A stretch of 25,293 nucleotides of DNA from a virus: positions 1 through 25,293 of IMG/VR virus record IMGVR_UViG_3300025732_000245, one strand, 5' to 3'. Below the pieces are notes generated by a model that was given only the letters and a program-made list of their open reading frames with translations, searched no databases and was not told the DNA's origin. This document shows, in pieces, positions 1 to 7,908 of this stretch. A program made the position numbers and the translations under genes. Positions within the stretch are counted from its first letter, which is position 1. Each line of letters begins with the position of its first letter.

Positions 1-218
1 TTGACGAGGACGAAGTCCGAGAGACAATCAAGAGGCATTTGGTGGTGATGCTTGGGCAGGTAAACTCGGTGAAGGAGTTCTTGGACGTGGTGAGTCGGTT
101 GTCGGATCTTTGCGCTTGGAAGAAGAGCGCGGAGTTGAAGGCGGCGACGGCCACGACGAAGGACGAGATCAAGGAAACCGAGGAGATTGCTCAACTCCGT
201 CGGATGTTGGAGAAGTGA
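1..218 (+). CDS. 3' end of an upstream phage gene, possibly terminase small subunit (partial)
   Basis: The reading frame enters the window open (first whole codon at base 3) and stops at TGA 216-218, giving the last 71 residues of a protein. The visible part is charged and looks helical: it runs from DEDEVRETIKRH through a tryptophan-lysine-lysine segment to an EEIAQLRRMLEK tail. Its position two genes before the terminase large subunit suits a terminase small subunit, but no helix-turn-helix is visible because the N-terminal part is missing. The function is therefore a guess from context. The next gene starts one base after this stop, so the two are probably translated from one message. Confidence 0.55.
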   Translation, partial: DEDEVRETIKRHLVVMLGQVNSVKEFLDVVSRLSDLCAWKKSAELKAATATTKDEIKETEEIAQLRRMLEK

Positions 219-219
219 G

Positions 220-597
220 ATGTACACGGTCACGAATCCGGGTGTGACGGTTGCGGCGACGGTGTTGCCGGCTGACGCTACGGTGCAGGGCGAGATGAAG
301 GCGAATGCGGGAGCGGCGACTTCGACGTTCACCTGTCCTATTTCGTCGGGGGCGTATCAGGTGTTGATTGCCATCGACGTGGCGCAGAACAACGGGCTGA
401 AGATTCGGCCTTATGTGGGCGGCACGACGCCGGGAAACATTTCGGCTCCGGCGGTGGGCACTTGGACGGACGGCATGGCGATTACGCATTCGCGTGCGGA
501 CAACATCGTGATGCTGGCAGATGCGGACAAACCTATTACGGGTTTGTCGGTTTATTGCACCAGCGCCGCCAACGTCATCGTGACTTGGTTTGTGTGA
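220..597 (+). CDS. Small beta-rich protein of unknown function upstream of terminase
   Basis: The ATG at 220 follows the previous stop by one base and has GGAG at 209-212 seven bases upstream, so I prefer it over a TTG at 187 that lies inside the preceding gene. The product has 125 residues. It is rich in Val, Thr, Ala and Gly with alternating hydrophobic residues and few charges, which suggests a beta-sandwich. The C-terminus (VIVTWFV) would be a final strand. No signal peptide, cysteine cluster or catalytic motif is evident. It could be a minor head or fibre-associated protein, but I do not recognise the family. The stop overlaps the terminase start by four bases (GTGA), so the two genes look translationally coupled. 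Confidence 0.7.
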   Translation: MYTVTNPGVTVAATVLPADATVQGEMKANAGAATSTFTCPISSGAYQVLIAIDVAQNNGLKIRPYVGGTTPGNISAPAVGTWTDGMAITHSRADNIVMLADADKPITGLSVYCTSAANVIVTWFV

Positions 598-2141
598 ACC
601 TACCCGATGATCTGAAAAAAGCGTTACGCCAACGGTTCGTCAGTGACTTCACATGGGCCACGCGAACCGTTTTGGGGTACGGGTTTTTTGACGCGCCGAT
701 GCACGATCAGATCGGTGCGTTTGCCTCCAAGGTGTTCGACGCCAAGGAGAAGTTCTCGGTCTTGCTGGCGCCTCGCGGTCACGGCAAATCGAAGCAGGTG
801 ACGGCGGGCTTGCCCGTGTGGTTGTTGTGCCGCAACCCGAATCTGAAAATTCTGATCATCCACGGTTCGGCGGGACTGGCCGAGTCGATTATGTCGGAAG
901 CCGTCGAGCAGTTTGAACAGAACGAATTGCTGCGTGCGTTGTTTCCCGACGTCGTGTGGAAGACGCGCAAGGACGCGCCGAAGTGGAAGGCCGACGAGAT
1001 TATCCTGAAGCGGAAGATCATCGACCATACGCCGAGTTTGGCGGCGACGTCGATGTCGTCCGCGAAGACGGGTCGGCACTTCGATCTGATTATCTGCGAC
1101 GACTTGGTGAACGCGGAGAACACGACGACGCCCGAGCAGATCGATAAGGTGAAGACGTTCGTGAAGACGCTCTCGCCGCTGCTTATGGGCCCGAAGAGTC
1201 GCATCCTGTTGGTCGGTACCCGATGGCATTACGAAGACTGCTACGGGTGGCTGATGGGATCGAACGAGATGCAGAAGATTACGCGGTCGTTGGTGCTGAC
1301 GCCGTTCAACGAGGATGGGTCGCCGGCGTGGCCGAGCAAGCACACACCCGAATCGCTCGACGCCGAGAAGGCCGCGATGGGTCCGTATCTGTTCTCGGCC
1401 AACTATCTGAACAACCCGTCGCCCGACGGGACGATGCTGTTCAACGAGGAACGCATCAATCGGTTCGTTCCGGAATACGACGCGCAGGGACGCATCAAGA
1501 TCCCGGAACGAGCGGATGGACCTCGGTCGGTGTACTACTTCACGGGGACCGACCCGAACGCCGGCATCGACCAGCAACACGATCTCGGGGTCGTGATGAC
1601 GGTCGGGCGCGACGACGAGGGCAACTTTTGGTTGGTGGACGTCAACGGTGGACACCCGACCGTGGACGAGATGATCGCGTGGATCCGCAAACACGTGCAG
1701 TTGTGGAATCCGATGAGTCTGCTGGTGGAGACGGTTGCGTACCAACGGCAGTTGGCGCATTGGATCCGCAAAGACGCCATGTCGAACGGGCTCGTCTATC
1801 CGATCCGAGAGATCGGCTCGGCAGAACGCGGACGCACGCAGAAGTACACCCGTATCCGGGCGCTCGATCCGTTGATCAACGCCGGGAAGTTGTGGGTGCC
1901 GTATGGCAGCCGCTTCGACGACGTTGTCAAGCAAATCGCGCTGTACTCGTCCGCGGCGCGGCACGACGACTACGTCGATACGCTCGCCGATATTTGGCAG
2001 TATGGAACCAACCCGCCGCCGCGTAAGAAGCCGCAGCCGGCAGGCAACCCGTATACGATTGCCGCGTTCACGGATCGCATACTCAACGAAACGAAACGGC
2101 GCGGCATCGCACGCGTCGAAACCACGACGAGGTACCGCTAA
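594..2141 (+). CDS. terL: Terminase large subunit (DNA-packaging ATPase/nuclease)
   Basis: This is the motor that pumps phage DNA into the prohead and cuts it to length. The frame is open further upstream, but a GTG at 594 overlapping the previous TGA as GTGA gives a sensible start and a 515-residue protein, normal for the family. The ATPase half shows a Walker A loop APRGHGKS (about residues 59-66), a Walker B strand DLIICDD (164-170) with the acidic pair, and a coupling motif VGTRWH (207-212). The C-terminal RNase H-like nuclease half shows the expected acidic residues: D320 in TGTDPNAG, E379 in LLVETV, and D458/D459/D462 in HDDYVDTLA. All key residues are present, so it should be active. 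It is followed by the portal gene, its docking partner, with a one-base TAATG overlap. Confidence 0.96.
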   Translation: MNLPDDLKKALRQRFVSDFTWATRTVLGYGFFDAPMHDQIGAFASKVFDAKEKFSVLLAPRGHGKSKQVTAGLPVWLLCRNPNLKILIIHGSAGLAESIMSEAVEQFEQNELLRALFPDVVWKTRKDAPKWKADEIILKRKIIDHTPSLAATSMSSAKTGRHFDLIICDDLVNAENTTTPEQIDKVKTFVKTLSPLLMGPKSRILLVGTRWHYEDCYGWLMGSNEMQKITRSLVLTPFNEDGSPAWPSKHTPESLDAEKAAMGPYLFSANYLNNPSPDGTMLFNEERINRFVPEYDAQGRIKIPERADGPRSVYYFTGTDPNAGIDQQHDLGVVMTVGRDDEGNFWLVDVNGGHPTVDEMIAWIRKHVQLWNPMSLLVETVAYQRQLAHWIRKDAMSNGLVYPIREIGSAERGRTQKYTRIRALDPLINAGKLWVPYGSRFDDVVKQIALYSSAARHDDYVDTLADIWQYGTNPPPRKKPQPAGNPYTIAAFTDRILNETKRRGIARVETTTRYR

Positions 2142-4099
2142 TGGCCTCAGTTTTTAATTCCGAAGCCGCCCAGTTCATCCACGACAACATGAAGGGCAAG
2201 CCTCCGTGGTGGGAGCAGTTGATCGTCGGCTACCAGCGCGAGCGTGATCGGTTCGCCAAGCCGTACTGGGACCTTGCGCGTGAGTGCTACGAGCAAGAAC
2301 AGTTCACGGGATACGCGTATGCGGATCGCTACACGCTTGAACAGGTGCAGCCGCCGCGTGTTTACGGGCTTGTGCATTCGATTGAATCGCAGGTGTACAA
2401 CCGGAACCCGAAGTTCTTCGTGCAGCCGATGACCGCGAAGCAGGAGAAGTTGTCGAAGTTCGCGGAAGACGCGCTCAACACCGAGTGGCTGCGCGATGCG
2501 CGGCTGCAACGTGAAGCGCGGTTGTGTCTGCGCGACACGATTCTGACGGGTTGGGGGTTCATGTTGAGCGGCGTCGAGGGCGATCACGACGCGATGGCGC
2601 GTGCGCGCCGCCGCCGGCAGGCTCTTGCACAGAAGTTGCAGCAGGACCCCGTCCTTCAACAGCAGGTCGGCGAACTCGTCATGCAAATGGAGTCGGCGCG
2701 GGATTCGATCGCCGCGCAGCCGAGCGAGACAACGTTTGAAATGGACGACCGCGTGTGGAAAGGCCGCGTCTGTTCACGACGCGTGTCGCCCGACGACATC
2801 GTGATCGACCCGAATGCGACGTGCCTTGAAGATGCGCGTTGGATCGGACGCGTGATTTACGCGGATTACGAGATGGTCATGGCCGATGACCGGTTCAAGA
2901 ATAAGAGCCGGCTGACGCCGACGTCGGTGTTTATGGGTACGTCGGACAAACCGTGGAAGCGCAACGGTCGTCCGTTCATCAACTCAGGTAAAACGACCGC
3001 CGTGTCCGGGCCCGACGACGTCCCAATGCCGTACAAGTACGTCGAGATCTTTGAGATTTTTGAGCGGCAACCCGACGGCACGTGGGACATGAAGGTGTTC
3101 GCCAAGAACCAAGAGAAGTTCTTGCGCGAAGAGGTCGCGCCGTATGACCTCGGATGCCCCTACAAAATGCTCCGATGGAACGACATCGGGCAGCGCATCT
3201 TCGCGGTGTCGGATATTCAGCCGATTCTTACGCACGTCATCGAAGAACGCGAGATTCGCACGCGCATGCACGACGCATTTATGCGTGCCGCCGTGGATGT
3301 TTATGCGTTCGATCGCTCGATTATGTCCACGGAAGAGGACATTCGTCCGATGACGATGGAAGGCGTCGGATTGATGCTGCCGATCAACGGCATGACCGGA
3401 CGCCCGCTCGATCAGGTCGTCCGATTGCTGCCGCGTAACCCGCAGACCAACGAAGCGATGGCGTACTTGGCGGTCATTGAGCGCAACATCCAAGACGGCA
3501 CCGGCATGGGTGCTAATCAGATGATGCAATCGCTGAAATCCGAGACGTCGGCGACCGAGGCCGCGGAAATCGCACGCAACGCGGGAGCCCGCGGGCAGTC
3601 AAAATACTCGGCGTTCAATGACTTCATCGCGCAGGTCGCGCACGACAGGCTCAAGTTGGCGGCGCAGTTCTACGATGCGGGTATGCTCGCCGTGTTGGCA
3701 GGCCCCGAAGCCGCCGAAATGTGGATTAAGGAAGAGTTCACGACCCCCGATATCCAATGGGGGTTGAACGTGTCTATCGAGGTCGGTTCGATGCAACCTC
3801 GAAACGACACGACCCGCGCTCAGGCGGTCACGACGGCCATTCAGTTGGCCAAGAGCGACCCGGTCGCGGCGCAAATGCTCAACCTTCCGCGGCTGTGGCA
3901 GGAGTTTTTCAAGTTGCTGGGGTTCCAAAACGGTTCGGAATTCCTGCAAGAAATGGCTCCCGATCAGATGTCGCAGATGTATATGCAAGCGGCGCTCATG
4001 GGAATGGGCGGCGCAGCAGGTGGAAGCCCGCCGGGAGGGCCGGCGATGGCGTCCGGCGACGCCGGAATGGCCCAAATGCAAGGAGGTCCGATTGCCTAA
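2141..4099 (+). CDS. Portal (head-tail connector) protein
   Basis: The portal forms the dodecameric ring at one capsid vertex through which DNA is packaged and ejected. The 652-residue length is typical of large podovirus-type portals. Recognisable features are a central segment RRVSPDDIVIDPNATCLEDARW (about 213-235) and a helical segment SETSATEAAEIARNAG (about 467-483) followed by long helices resembling the crown/stem region. The last 40 or so residues are rich in Met, Gly, Ala and Pro and probably flexible. The start ATG shares a base with the terminase stop (TAATG). The 3' end carries the ribosome-binding site of the next gene and overlaps it by eight bases. Family assignment rests on these patterns and on the position between terminase and scaffold/capsid. 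Confidence 0.93.
   Translation: MASVFNSEAAQFIHDNMKGKPPWWEQLIVGYQRERDRFAKPYWDLARECYEQEQFTGYAYADRYTLEQVQPPRVYGLVHSIESQVYNRNPKFFVQPMTAKQEKLSKFAEDALNTEWLRDARLQREARLCLRDTILTGWGFMLSGVEGDHDAMARARRRRQALAQKLQQDPVLQQQVGELVMQMESARDSIAAQPSETTFEMDDRVWKGRVCSRRVSPDDIVIDPNATCLEDARWIGRVIYADYEMVMADDRFKNKSRLTPTSVFMGTSDKPWKRNGRPFINSGKTTAVSGPDDVPMPYKYVEIFEIFERQPDGTWDMKVFAKNQEKFLREEVAPYDLGCPYKMLRWNDIGQRIFAVSDIQPILTHVIEEREIRTRMHDAFMRAAVDVYAFDRSIMSTEEDIRPMTMEGVGLMLPINGMTGRPLDQVVRLLPRNPQTNEAMAYLAVIERNIQDGTGMGANQMMQSLKSETSATEAAEIARNAGARGQSKYSAFNDFIAQVAHDRLKLAAQFYDAGMLAVLAGPEAAEMWIKEEFTTPDIQWGLNVSIEVGSMQPRNDTTRAQAVTTAIQLAKSDPVAAQMLNLPRLWQEFFKLLGFQNGSEFLQEMAPDQMSQMYMQAALMGMGGAAGGSPPGGPAMASGDAGMAQMQGGPIA
4081..4086 (+). 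promoter_or_regulatory. Ribosome-binding site deciding a TTG start
   Basis: A full AGGAGG lies inside the last codons of the portal gene, five bases before a TTG at 4092. No ATG or GTG in the downstream frame has a comparable site, so this element fixes the start of the following gene. Confidence 0.8.
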
Positions 4100-4457
4100 G
4101 AAGAAAAAAAAGAAGCCGTACATCGAGCCCGCATCCGATGGATTTGTTTGGATCCGCACCGGAGAGGGCCGATGGACGCACGTTTCCACCGCCGAACTCG
4201 AGTCCGAAAAAACCGAAAGCGTTGGGCCTTCGGTTCACGATACCGACTACGACGAGCAGCGCTACAAGAACGTCTACGGCGAAAAAATGTTTGCCAACGA
4301 AGACTTGCGTTGCCGAGAAGCCGAAAAATCGTGGTATAACTATTTCAAGGGTACGACTCCCGACGGAAGGTACGTCGAAGGGCCGCGCCCGTTTACGAGC
4401 CGAAAGGAGCGGTTGGAATACTGCCGCCGTTTCGGTTTCACTCCGACGGGAGAATGA
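4092..4457 (+). CDS. Small basic-N-terminus protein of unknown function
   Basis: I place the start at TTG 4092 because of the strong AGGAGG five bases upstream, although the frame is open from further back inside the portal gene. This gives 121 residues. The N-terminus is MPKKKKKKP, encoded over a run of eight adenines (4104-4111). It is followed by a mixed charged, aromatic-rich segment (DGFVWIRTGEGRWTHV) and a C-terminal region with KSWYNYFKGTTPDGRYVEGP and a final basic helix. There are two cysteines and no membrane segment. The lysine cluster could contact DNA or the acidic scaffold, but that is inference. The gene sits between portal and scaffold and overlaps the portal stop by eight bases. 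Family not recognised. Confidence 0.78.
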   Translation: MPKKKKKKPYIEPASDGFVWIRTGEGRWTHVSTAELESEKTESVGPSVHDTDYDEQRYKNVYGEKMFANEDLRCREAEKSWYNYFKGTTPDGRYVEGPRPFTSRKERLEYCRRFGFTPTGE

Positions 4458-4459
4458 CT

Positions 4460-4585
4460 ATGTCGTGTGCAGACTACAAGTTCCCGACCTCTAAGGACCG
4501 GGATTGCAAGACCGTTGCCGCCGGTGCGAAGTTCCGTAGCGTGAAGTCGTTCACGCAGGGCATTGGCGACTACAACAAGAAGTGA
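4460..4585 (+). CDS. 41-residue small protein of unknown function
   Basis: The ATG at 4460 lies two bases after the previous stop, with a GGGAGA purine stretch (4448-4453) about six bases upstream. The frame ends at TGA 4583-4585. The product is 41 residues and basic, starting MSCADYKFPTSKDRDCK and ending SFTQGIGDYNKK, with two cysteines at positions 3 and 16. It fills an otherwise empty 136-base gap between two clear genes and keeps the tight spacing of the cluster, which supports it being real. No family is recognised. It is too short for a confident fold guess. Confidence 0.6.
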   Translation: MSCADYKFPTSKDRDCKTVAAGAKFRSVKSFTQGIGDYNKK

Positions 4586-4593
4586 TTTAACAC

Positions 4594-5517
4594 ATGCCGC
4601 AAAGCGAAGCGCAGCAAGAACGCGTGTCCCCGGAACTCCGTGAGAAGTTCGACGCTGTTTTTGGCAAACCTGAGTTCGGATACGGTGCGGATGCCTCCGC
4701 TACCCAAGCCCCGTCCGACTCAAATGCCGGTGCAGCCTCGGGCGAGCCTCCTACCGGAGCGGATACACAAGACGATGACGCTTTTCTAAAGGCCGATCCG
4801 TCCGACGCACCCGAAATTCAGAAGTTGAAGGCCGATCTTCAAAAGGGTTTCCATCGAAAGATGCAGAAACTCAGCGAAGATGCTCGGCAGAAGGCAGCAG
4901 AAGTCGCGCAAACGGAGCAAAAGGCGCAAGCCTTTGAAGCGTTGATGCGACATCCGGACCCGGGAAGCCTGTTGGCTCAACTCCGTGGCGTTAATCCGAC
5001 GCAAGTCGAGGAAATGCCGCAGATTCCGCGCACCAAGATGCAGATTCCTGCTTCGCTCGCGGATCGTTTTGAGCCGGACACGCTGAACGCCATCCAAGAA
5101 CTGCTTGACCTTCACTACCAGCAGGCCACAACGCAGATTTTGGAGCCCAAACTTCAACCGTACCAGCGTATGGTTGAGGCGTATGGTCAAACTCAATACG
5201 AATCCAAGTGGGACCAACTGAAAAAGGAATTCCCGACCGCCGACAAGTACCGCCGGCAGGCCGAGGAAATCGCAGCCTCCCAGTCTCTCCCGCTGCGTCA
5301 AGCGTTGTTGCTTGCCAGCGATGGAGCGGTGATCTCGGATCGTATGAAAACGGAAGCGGAACAAGTCCGCTCCAAAGAGTTGACCCCCGCCGGCGCTCCG
5401 ACAATGATGACGAAGCCGTCGAGAGGAAGGATTGCCTTGGATCGCGATTCAATCGCACGTCAACTTGCCGGCGAAGCAAAGCGGTTGGGAATTGACTCTC
5501 TTTTCCAACGCTACTAG
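4594..5517 (+). CDS. Capsid scaffolding protein
   Basis: Scaffold proteins direct assembly of the major capsid protein into a prohead and are then removed. This 307-residue product lies immediately before the major capsid gene, the usual place. The first 75 residues are acidic and low in complexity (Ala, Ser, Asp, Glu, Gly). They are followed by a predicted coiled coil (about 77-122, LQKGFHRKMQKLSEDARQ onward) and further long charged helices. A C-terminal basic tail (about 270-307, with KPSRGRIALDRDS and AKRLGIDSLFQRY) resembles the capsid-binding ends of other scaffolds. No protease motif (catalytic Ser/His pair) is seen, so a scaffold-protease fusion is unlikely. Assignment is by composition, length and position. 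Confidence 0.82.
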   Translation: MPQSEAQQERVSPELREKFDAVFGKPEFGYGADASATQAPSDSNAGAASGEPPTGADTQDDDAFLKADPSDAPEIQKLKADLQKGFHRKMQKLSEDARQKAAEVAQTEQKAQAFEALMRHPDPGSLLAQLRGVNPTQVEEMPQIPRTKMQIPASLADRFEPDTLNAIQELLDLHYQQATTQILEPKLQPYQRMVEAYGQTQYESKWDQLKKEFPTADKYRRQAEEIAASQSLPLRQALLLASDGAVISDRMKTEAEQVRSKELTPAGAPTMMTKPSRGRIALDRDSIARQLAGEAKRLGIDSLFQRY

Positions 5518-5522
5518 GAGGT
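5516..5522 (+). promoter_or_regulatory. Strong ribosome-binding site of the major capsid gene
   Basis: AGGAGGT overlaps the last two bases of the scaffold stop codon and sits eight bases before the capsid ATG at 5531. It is one of the best Shine-Dalgarno matches in the window, as expected for the most abundant virion protein. Confidence 0.8.
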
Positions 5523-5530
5523 AGCCAATC

Positions 5531-6682
5531 ATGCCGTTTCCAGCAGTAAGAGATACCGCAAACCTCAACACGCTCTACACGGGCGCGTTTGAGTCTGTGT
5601 CGTCGGGCGTGCAGGACATCGTCTTCAAGGAGACGACCCTGCTCAACATCGCGATGAAGATGGGTATGTATCAGCCGGGCAATTACTCGCACCACCACAT
5701 GGTGCCCGTGATTGACAAGGATGACACGACCGTCGTCTCGTTCACCGGCCTTCAGACGCTGCCTACCGCGGCGACGCAGGGCGCTCGTTCGGCGTACTTC
5801 AACTTCGCCAACTACGCGACCAACGTCACCGTATCGTGGGAAGAGCAGCAGCAGATCCGCTCGCCCCATCAGATCGTCGATCTTATGGAAGCGCGTGCGT
5901 ACAAGGCGTACCGCTCGCTCGGATCGCGCCTCGACCGCGACATGTTTTGGGGTAACACCAGCGACTCCAACAACATCCTCGGTCTTGAGCAGGCGATCTA
6001 CCCGAAGCGCCACAACACGACCGGCGACGTCCTGAAGACGGCGCGTTGGCAGTTGCGTCAGGCCAACAACAACTACGGTGGTGTTGGTCGCGCTAACTTT
6101 ACTGCCGATGGCATCGGTGGTACGGGTTGGGAAAACATGGCTGTTGATATGAACAGCAACACCGGCACCATCTCCACGGGCTTCGGTTCGGACAACACGT
6201 TCGCGCTTGCGAGCGGTGTCCCGAACAAGGCGCTTCGTGGGTTGGCGCACATGTTCCAAATGCTGACGTGGGGCACCACGATGCCCGACCTCATCATTTC
6301 GGCTCCGCAGCCCTACGAAGACTATCAGAACTCGGCGGCGGGATTCCTTCAGTACGTTCGCACCGGCGGCGATCCGCAGGCGGCGGAACTCGGATTCTCG
6401 ACGACGTCGTTCAAGGGTGCCCAATGGGTGCAGACCGACCGTTGCGTGACGTCCGGCGCGATCAACACCAGCGAAATCGCCAGCACGTCGCCGTACATCT
6501 TCCTGCTCAACACTTCGGTGTGCGGTTTGAAGGTGTCCGACAGCGCCGATTTCGAGGCGACCGAGTTTAAGCAGCCGATTGATCAGGCGGGTGCTGTGGC
6601 TCAGATTCTGTGGCGTGGACAACTGATCGTGGAGAACCCGCGCTATTGCGGCGTGATGTTCAACTACGGATCCTCCGTCTGA
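5531..6682 (+). CDS. Major capsid protein
   Basis: This is the main shell subunit, expected to have the HK97 fold. It has 383 residues, in the usual range, with a strong AGGAGGT upstream. The N-terminal arm (PAVRDTANLNTLYTGAFE) precedes an extended beta segment, then a spine-helix-like stretch EEQQQIRSPHQIVDLMEARA (about 98-117) leading into YRSLGSRLDRDMFWGN. After that comes the ILGLEQAIYP pattern seen in several podovirus and siphovirus capsid proteins. The C-terminal part contains PDLIISAPQPYEDYQ and ends NPRYCGVMFNYGSSV. No N-terminal propeptide is obvious, consistent with a separate scaffold. Placement between scaffold and a small beta-rich decoration-like gene strengthens the call. Confidence 0.92.
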   Translation: MPFPAVRDTANLNTLYTGAFESVSSGVQDIVFKETTLLNIAMKMGMYQPGNYSHHHMVPVIDKDDTTVVSFTGLQTLPTAATQGARSAYFNFANYATNVTVSWEEQQQIRSPHQIVDLMEARAYKAYRSLGSRLDRDMFWGNTSDSNNILGLEQAIYPKRHNTTGDVLKTARWQLRQANNNYGGVGRANFTADGIGGTGWENMAVDMNSNTGTISTGFGSDNTFALASGVPNKALRGLAHMFQMLTWGTTMPDLIISAPQPYEDYQNSAAGFLQYVRTGGDPQAAELGFSTTSFKGAQWVQTDRCVTSGAINTSEIASTSPYIFLLNTSVCGLKVSDSADFEATEFKQPIDQAGAVAQILWRGQLIVENPRYCGVMFNYGSSV

Positions 6683-6698
6683 TAGAAAGGACACGACC

Positions 6699-7277
6699 AT
6701 GAGAATCACTCGTCTCAATGGAATTGGGATTTCGAGCGACACGCTTGAAACCACGGAACGCATCGAAGCGATGTTTAACGCGGGAAGCGCTTTGGTGGTT
6801 GGCGAACCGGTTATCATTAACCACGCCAACGCTACGGTGGCTAATCGCGCAAAGACCGTCGTTTCGTCTACGACCGCGGGTGCCGCGCTTGTTGTGGGCA
6901 TCTACGAAGGCATTGGCGGATCGGGCGCGCAAAACGAATCGTTGGCGGCGGCGTCTAAGGCCGTTAACGCCGACGGTACGGTGGCGCTGACCGGACGTGA
7001 AGCGGTGAGCGGCGATGTCGTCATGGTGACGATTTACGGCGAAGCGCGGGCTCGCGTGAATCTCCCGGGCAGCACCCCCGGTCCGGTCAACGACATTGCG
7101 GTGGCTAATCCGTTGACGGCGTCCAAAACCGCCGCTCGACTGGAAAAGTTTACGGCTTTGGCCGGTACCGATGCGGCGGGCTTGATTGCGCCAATGGTCG
7201 CTCTTGAAGCGTCCTCTAACGCGACTGCAAGTGCCATCACCACGCGCTGCGTGCGTGCGTTCGTTCGCCTGCTGTGA
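6699..7277 (+). CDS. Putative capsid decoration (cement) protein
   Basis: The product has 192 residues, starts at ATG 6699 after GAAAGG (6685-6690), and lies directly after the major capsid gene. It is rich in Ala, Val, Gly and Thr and looks all-beta. Segments such as ALVVGEPVIINHA, GAALVVGIYEG and SGDVVMVTIYGEARARV resemble the small beta-barrel head-stabilising proteins (DUF2190-like) found beside capsid genes, where GDxVxVxxxGxA strands recur. No catalytic residues are visible. The role, binding the outside of the shell and stabilising it, is inferred from fold-like pattern and position. Its TGA overlaps the next gene's GTG (GTGA). Confidence 0.62.
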   Translation: MRITRLNGIGISSDTLETTERIEAMFNAGSALVVGEPVIINHANATVANRAKTVVSSTTAGAALVVGIYEGIGGSGAQNESLAAASKAVNADGTVALTGREAVSGDVVMVTIYGEARARVNLPGSTPGPVNDIAVANPLTASKTAARLEKFTALAGTDAAGLIAPMVALEASSNATASAITTRCVRAFVRLL

Positions 7278-7567
7278 GTGAACACGATTTCCATCGGTGC
7301 GCTCAATGTTTGCGCCTTGAGCGTACCGATTGGAGCGTTCAAAGATTTCGCGAAACCGGGGCGGCTTGCATTTGTGGGTCGTCCCGGATTCGCCGTTACT
7401 TTACAGGACTAACTAAATGGGAAAGACTGAAGTTGTTGATGGGGTGGTACGAGGACCGAAGCCTGCTTCGGTACGTCGCGAACGCGGTTGGGTTCCTCCT
7501 TGGGAAGGCCCGACGCGTAATGAATTCCATGTCCGATGGGACCAACGCAAATACGGATTTGTTCTAG
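7274..7567 (+). CDS. Small zinc-ribbon-like protein
   Basis: The GTG at 7274 overlaps the previous stop as GTGA, suggesting coupled translation, since no clear ribosome-binding site precedes it. The product has 97 residues. It carries a CAQC pair (residues 9-12) and a CICG pair (32-34), the CxxC...CxC spacing of a small zinc ribbon, then a basic segment SSRIRRYFTGLTKWERLKLL. Similar short Cys-pair proteins occur in phage head gene clusters, but I cannot name a family. The last 50 codons overlap the next gene in another frame (7417-7567). Either both are translated or this gene's functional part is mainly the first 50-60 residues. It could bind DNA or a structural partner; function unknown. 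Confidence 0.66.
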   Translation: MSEHDFHRCAQCLRLERTDWSVQRFRETGAACICGSSRIRRYFTGLTKWERLKLLMGWYEDRSLLRYVANAVGFLLGKARRVMNSMSDGTNANTDLF

Positions 7568-7899
7568 AATCCGGGGCGGTGAACGTCCTCCAAGAGGAAT
7601 GGAACATCGACTACAAGACCGTGCCTCCGACGGCAACCTCCGTCTCCGGGTCGTTGGAACTGCCGTCCAACACCATCCAAATGACCTACGATGAGGTCTG
7701 CCGGCTGGTCGAGCATTGCCGCGAAACCGGGGATTCCATGCGCCGGGCGTTTGCCAAGACCTATCAGGTTAAATTGAACGGCGAACAAAAGGTCCTGCTC
7801 GCGCACGCGCCCGAGATTTTCGTGAAGCACGAACCTCGGACGTCGTTGGAGCAGATGGTAGAATCTCCCAAGACCGAAGAGTTTTGGAACAGCCTGTGA
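7417..7899 (+). CDS. Unknown protein in the head-tail region
   Basis: The ATG at 7417 is preceded directly by an in-frame TAA, so this is the furthest possible start. AGGA at 7404-7407 lies nine bases upstream. The product has 160 residues, with a basic Trp/Pro-containing N-terminus (RERGWVPPWEGPTRNEFHVRW), a middle strand-like part and a C-terminal half of charged helices (TYDEVCRLVEHCRETGDSMRR). It is soluble-looking with two cysteines about four residues apart. It overlaps the zinc-ribbon gene by 151 bases and is followed nine bases later by the adaptor gene. It may be a minor head or connector protein. No family recognised. Confidence 0.75.
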   Translation: MGKTEVVDGVVRGPKPASVRRERGWVPPWEGPTRNEFHVRWDQRKYGFVLESGAVNVLQEEWNIDYKTVPPTATSVSGSLELPSNTIQMTYDEVCRLVEHCRETGDSMRRAFAKTYQVKLNGEQKVLLAHAPEIFVKHEPRTSLEQMVESPKTEEFWNSL

Positions 7900-7908
7900 G
7901 GTAGTCCG

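Noticed and set aside
187-219. TTG at 187 as start of the second gene
   Set aside because: It lies within the preceding gene and has no suitable ribosome-binding site, whereas ATG 220 has GGAG at the correct distance.
462-593. Longer N-terminus for terminase from the ATG at 462
   Set aside because: It would overlap the preceding gene by 136 bases and read as low-quality Arg/Gln/His sequence. The GTG at 594 with a GTGA overlap fits better.
624-1964. A 446-codon minus-strand open frame opposite terminase
   Set aside because: The composition is Arg/His/Gln-dominated and it lies opposite a terminase with all motifs intact, so it is a shadow frame.
1223-2026. A 267-codon plus-strand frame within terminase
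   Set aside because: It is an Arg-rich alternative frame of the terminase nuclease region with no ribosome-binding site.
3757-4494. A 245-codon frame spanning the end of portal and the following small gene
   Set aside because: It is a GC-rich shadow frame crossing two supported genes. It would matter only if the slippery site at 4106-4112 were used.
4991-6901. A 636-codon open frame on the minus strand opposite scaffold and capsid genes
   Set aside because: It runs antisense through three well-supported genes, is very rich in Arg, Val and His as expected of a shadow in GC-rich DNA, and has no recognisable motif.
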